NCBI GenBank assembly: GCA_003491925.1
Contig: DNAU01000154.1
Location: 1-8,479, forward strand
Source of the DNA: Chloroflexota bacterium
Lineage (GTDB): Bacteria > Chloroflexota > Dormibacteria > Aeolococcales > Aeolococcaceae
Reading direction: 5' to 3'
Length of the DNA: 8,479 nt
Below are positions 5,928 through 8,479 of this stretch, piece after piece (position 1 is the stretch's first letter; the number at the start of each line of letters is the position of its first letter). The position numbers and the translations under genes are program-made. The notes under the pieces are model-generated. The model was not told where the DNA came from and made no database searches. It worked only from the letters and a program-made list of their open reading frames with translations.

Positions 5928-6833
5928 GTGTCTCCAGCCGGCGGCCGGCCGCAGATGATCTTCGTCCTGGGCACCGGTCGCTGCGGCTCCACCCTGGTCG
6001 AGGAGATCCTCTGCCGCCATCCCGCGGCCGGCTTCGTCTCCAACCTCGAGGATCGGTACCCGCTGCCACCCGCGGCGTCGCGGTGGAACGGTCCCCTCTA
6101 CCGCGGCCTCCCCGCTCGGGCCACCCAGAAAGGCCGCCTCCGCTACGCACCCTCGGAGGCCTACCGGGCCCTGGACCGGGAGCTCTCGCCGGTGCTCAGC
6201 ACCCCCGCTCGCGACCTCACCGCCACCGACGTCACCCCTTGGCTGGACCGGCGCCTGCGGGACTTCTTCGTCTCCCGGTCGCTCGCCCAGGGAACCACCA
6301 CCTTCATCCACAAGTTCACCGGATGGCCACGGGCGGGGTTCCTCGACCGGATCTTCCCGGAGGCACGCTTCGTCCACGTGGTCCGCGACGGGCGCGCGGT
6401 CGCCAACTCCTGGTTGCAGATGCCCTGGTGGCAGGGCTACGGCGGCCCGGAGCGGTGGCAGTGGGGGCTCCTGCCGACGGCGATGGCGGCGGAGTGGGAG
6501 GCCTCGGGCCGCTCCTTCGCGGTCCTCGCCGGCCTGCTCTGGGCGCTGCTCATCGACGCCTTCGACGGGGCGTCAGCGCGGCTCCCCGCGGATCGGTGGC
6601 TGGAGGTCCGCTACGAGGACGTGACCGCCCAACCACGCCAGGTCTTCTCCTCGCTGCTCGACTTCTGCGCGCTGGGATGGGAGGACGGCTTCGAGCGCGG
6701 CTTCCGGCGCTACACCTTCGAACGCGGGCGCGCCGACGCCTTCCGCCGCGACCTCCCCGCCGCGGAGGTGGAGCGGCTGACCAGCCTGCTGGCCAGCCGC
6801 CTCGCCGCTCACGGATATCCGCCCGAGCTCTGA
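5928..6833 (+). CDS. PAPS-dependent sulfotransferase family protein
   Basis: This 301-residue cytosolic enzyme would transfer a sulfuryl group from PAPS to a hydroxyl or amine of an acceptor (Sulfotransfer_3-like family). The 5'-phosphosulfate loop is GTGRCGSTLVEEIL at residues 15-28. The 3'-phosphate-binding strand-helix is RFVHVVRDGRAVANSWL at 147-163, with the expected Arg (153) and Ser (161). A further typical element is VRYEDVTAQP at 227-236. HKFTGWP (128-134) sits where the family often has a catalytic-region HK or K motif. Length is normal and the C-terminus is complete (AHGYPPEL then TGA). The start is the GTG after an almost perfect ribosome binding site; the conserved fold begins nine residues later, so little is left out. 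The acceptor, which could be a lipid, a sugar or a small metabolite, cannot be read from the sequence. It is divergent from a TauE-type exporter and convergent with the propeller protein. G+C is very high throughout. Confidence 0.92.
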   Translation: MSPAGGRPQMIFVLGTGRCGSTLVEEILCRHPAAGFVSNLEDRYPLPPAASRWNGPLYRGLPARATQKGRLRYAPSEAYRALDRELSPVLSTPARDLTATDVTPWLDRRLRDFFVSRSLAQGTTTFIHKFTGWPRAGFLDRIFPEARFVHVVRDGRAVANSWLQMPWWQGYGGPERWQWGLLPTAMAAEWEASGRSFAVLAGLLWALLIDAFDGASARLPADRWLEVRYEDVTAQPRQVFSSLLDFCALGWEDGFERGFRRYTFERGRADAFRRDLPAAEVERLTSLLASRLAAHGYPPEL

Positions 6834-6838
6834 GGCGA

Positions 6839-6877
6839 CCGAGCGGGCCTCCGCCTGCGGCTGGTGCACTGGCTCGG
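6839..6877. terminator. Possible terminator hairpin between convergent genes
   Basis: CCGAGC at 6839-6844 pairs with GCTCGG at 6872-6877, with a shorter internal CCGC/GCGG pairing between them. It sits 6 bases after the sulfotransferase stop and 24 bases from the stop of the convergent propeller gene. The T content after the stem is modest (AAGTTACTTCT) on the + strand, so this is a weak call based on position and pairing. Confidence 0.35.
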
Positions 6878-6900
6878 AAGTTACTTCTGGGCCCGGCGCA

Positions 6901-8479
6901 CTAGGAGCTCTCCACCGTGAATTTGACCAGCGGCGTGGTCGCCGAGTTGCCGCTGGTGTCGACCGCCCGTGCGGTGGCCGTGTAGGTGCCGCCGTAGGTC
7001 TCGCCGACGAAACCGAAGCTGAACGTGCACGAGGTCATCGTGGTGCACACCGGCGCCGCGATGTTCCACTCCTTGGTCGAGGACCAGTTGGAGAGGCTCC
7101 CGTTCCACCAGAGGTTGGTGGTGGCGTTGTGGACGGCGACCTCCAGGTCACCCAGCCCCACGTTGTCGGTTGCGGTCCCGGTGATGGTCACCTCGGACGC
7201 CGGCATCATCTGCTGGGAGGTGGGTGAGGTGAGCGTCACCGTGGGTGGGGTGGTGTCGCTGCCCGGCGCGGGCGGCACCACGCTGTACGAGAACTCCTGC
7301 ACCCGACCCACGTTGGCGTCGGCGACGTAGATGTCGCCCTGGGCGTCGCTCGCGAGCTCCGACGGCTCATTGAACTGGCCGGCGGTGTTGCCCTTGGACC
7401 CGAACTGGCCGACGTAGCTGCCATTCTCCTGGAAGACCTCGATGTCGTCGCGCTTGGTGTCACTCACGTAGACCAGGCCGTTGACCACGTCGACGCCCCA
7501 CGGGGTCTCGAACTGCCCGGTCCCGCTCCCGAAGCTGCCCAGGTGGCCGATGGTGGAGAAGCTGGTCGGGCTGCTGGGGTTGAAGGGACTGAAGACCGTC
7601 ACCGGCGAGGCCTCGAAGCCCCCCTGCTGGGTCACGTAGATGTCGCCGCTCGAGGGATCCACCGCGACCCCGAAGTTGTTGCACACGTTGCTGATCTGAC
7701 CCGCATAGGCCGGCGGGTCGGCGGAGGCGTTCCAGATGGTGACGTCGCAGGACCAGTAGTCGGCGATGTACGCGTACTCGGTGCCGCCCGTGGTGTGGAA
7801 GCTCACGTCGACGGGAGCCTCGAAGCTCCCCGAAGCATTGGAGTCGAGGCCGCTCCCGAGGCTGTAGAGGTAGGTGCCGTCCTCGGCGTAGATGCGGACG
7901 TAGTAGTCACGGGTGTCCATCACCCAGACGTTGCCGGTGGCCGGATCGACCCCGATGCCCCGGGGGTAGTCCAGGCCGTAGGGGGGCGTGCTGGCGCGGT
8001 GCCCATAGGTCGCGTCCAAGGCCCCGTCGGGCGCGAACTCCTGGAAGCGGTCGTTCCAGGCGTCGGCCACCCAGACCGTCCCGTCGTTGGGGTTGACGGC
8101 CACCCCGCGGGCCTCGGAGAGGGAGCCCGGGGCCGGCGGCTCGGGCGGCTGCGGGTAGACGGCCTCGAAGACGCCCGCCGAGGTGAACTCCTCGAAGCGG
8201 TAGTCGCTGTAATCGGCGACCCAGACGTTGCCCTCGTTGTCGACCGTCACCTGGCGACCACCGTCCTGGAACTGCCCGGGACCGGTGCCGAGGGAGCCGA
8301 ACTGGGTGATCCAGGTGCCGCTGAGGTTGAACTCCTCCACCCGTCCGGCCTGGGCGTCGACCACGTAGAGCAGGTTGTTGACCGGGTCGATGGCCACCCC
8401 GCGGAGGTCACCCGTGAAGTGCCCGACGCCGAAGTCCTGGACCCAGCCGCCGTTGTAGTCGTGGGTGGTGGCGCAGGTG
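6901..8479 (-). CDS. Secreted NHL-repeat beta-propeller protein with C-terminal Ig-like domain (5' end missing)
   Basis: The gene runs off the right edge; 525 residues and the TAG stop are visible. The frame stays open to the last base, beginning TCATTHDYNGGWVQDFGVGH, so the GTG at 8397 is an internal valine, not a start. Residues about 26-405 are a run of NHL blades with the pattern G-(V/I)-(A/G)-(V/I)-(D/N)-P...(V/I)-(Y/W)-V-(A/S/M)-D...(V/R)-x-(E/V)-F...G-(S/T)-x-G-x-x-x-G-Q-F; about six to seven blades are recognisable. Residues about 408-525, starting DTTPPTVTLTSPT, form an Ig-like / FN3-like beta-sandwich (TITGTATDNVGLGDLEVAV...YTATARAVDTSGN) as often seen in secreted bacterial proteins. 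No catalytic motif is evident; NHL propellers usually bind proteins or sugars. Four or so cysteines (SCD, VCNN, VCTT, TSCT) could form disulfides outside the cell. A signal peptide should be in the missing part. Confidence 0.92.
   Translation of the reverse strand, partial: TCATTHDYNGGWVQDFGVGHFTGDLRGVAIDPVNNLLYVVDAQAGRVEEFNLSGTWITQFGSLGTGPGQFQDGGRQVTVDNEGNVWVADYSDYRFEEFTSAGVFEAVYPQPPEPPAPGSLSEARGVAVNPNDGTVWVADAWNDRFQEFAPDGALDATYGHRASTPPYGLDYPRGIGVDPATGNVWVMDTRDYYVRIYAEDGTYLYSLGSGLDSNASGSFEAPVDVSFHTTGGTEYAYIADYWSCDVTIWNASADPPAYAGQISNVCNNFGVAVDPSSGDIYVTQQGGFEASPVTVFSPFNPSSPTSFSTIGHLGSFGSGTGQFETPWGVDVVNGLVYVSDTKRDDIEVFQENGSYVGQFGSKGNTAGQFNEPSELASDAQGDIYVADANVGRVQEFSYSVVPPAPGSDTTPPTVTLTSPTSQQMMPASEVTITGTATDNVGLGDLEVAVHNATTNLWWNGSLSNWSSTKEWNIAAPVCTTMTSCTFSFGFVGETYGGTYTATARAVDTSGNSATTPLVKFTVESS

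Overview
The window is GC-rich DNA from a bacterium that I would place in Actinomycetota, Chloroflexota or Ca. Dormibacterota. The reasons are the tail of an F420-type luciferase-like oxidoreductase, PAPS-type sulfotransferase and NHL-propeller genes with very high G+C, GTG starts, and a Thr-Pro stalk protein. No rRNA, tRNA or taxonomic marker is present, so this placement is an inference.

Layout. (1) Bases 3-161 (+) are the last 52 codons of an LLM-class oxidoreductase. (2) A 319-base gap follows, holding a perfect 9-bp inverted repeat. (3) Bases 481-2759 (-) carry two tandem, distantly related polytopic membrane proteins of the lysylphosphatidylglycerol-synthase-TM / YbhN flippase-like family, probably one operon read from 2759 towards 481. 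(4) Bases 2760-3562 have no intact gene. Within them, 3168-3310 (-) keeps the C-terminal end of a cytidylate-kinase-like protein, which looks like a gene remnant. (5) Bases 3563-4327 (+) encode a signal-peptide / (Thr-Pro)n stalk / C-terminal membrane-anchor protein, followed by an 80-aa two-helix membrane protein (4426-4668, +). (6) Convergent to these lies a TauE/SafE-type anion exporter (4692-5672, -), divergent from a PAPS-dependent sulfotransferase (5928-6833, +). The 255 bases between their starts are crowded with inverted repeats. (7) Bases 6901-8479 (-) hold the 3' part of a large secreted NHL beta-propeller protein with a C-terminal Ig-like domain; its start lies beyond the right edge.

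How the genes fit together. Nearly all products act at or outside the cytoplasmic membrane: two flippase-like proteins, a stalk protein, a small membrane protein, an anion exporter and a secreted propeller. The one clear functional pairing is the exporter with the sulfotransferase, both possibly handling oxidised sulfur. The left part (up to about 2.9 kb) looks lower in G+C, with more A/T in third codon positions, than the right part; the kinase remnant lies near that change. I see no complete defence system, mobile element, CRISPR array or biosynthetic cluster. The most unusual non-coding signal is the cluster of dyads at 5705-5855.
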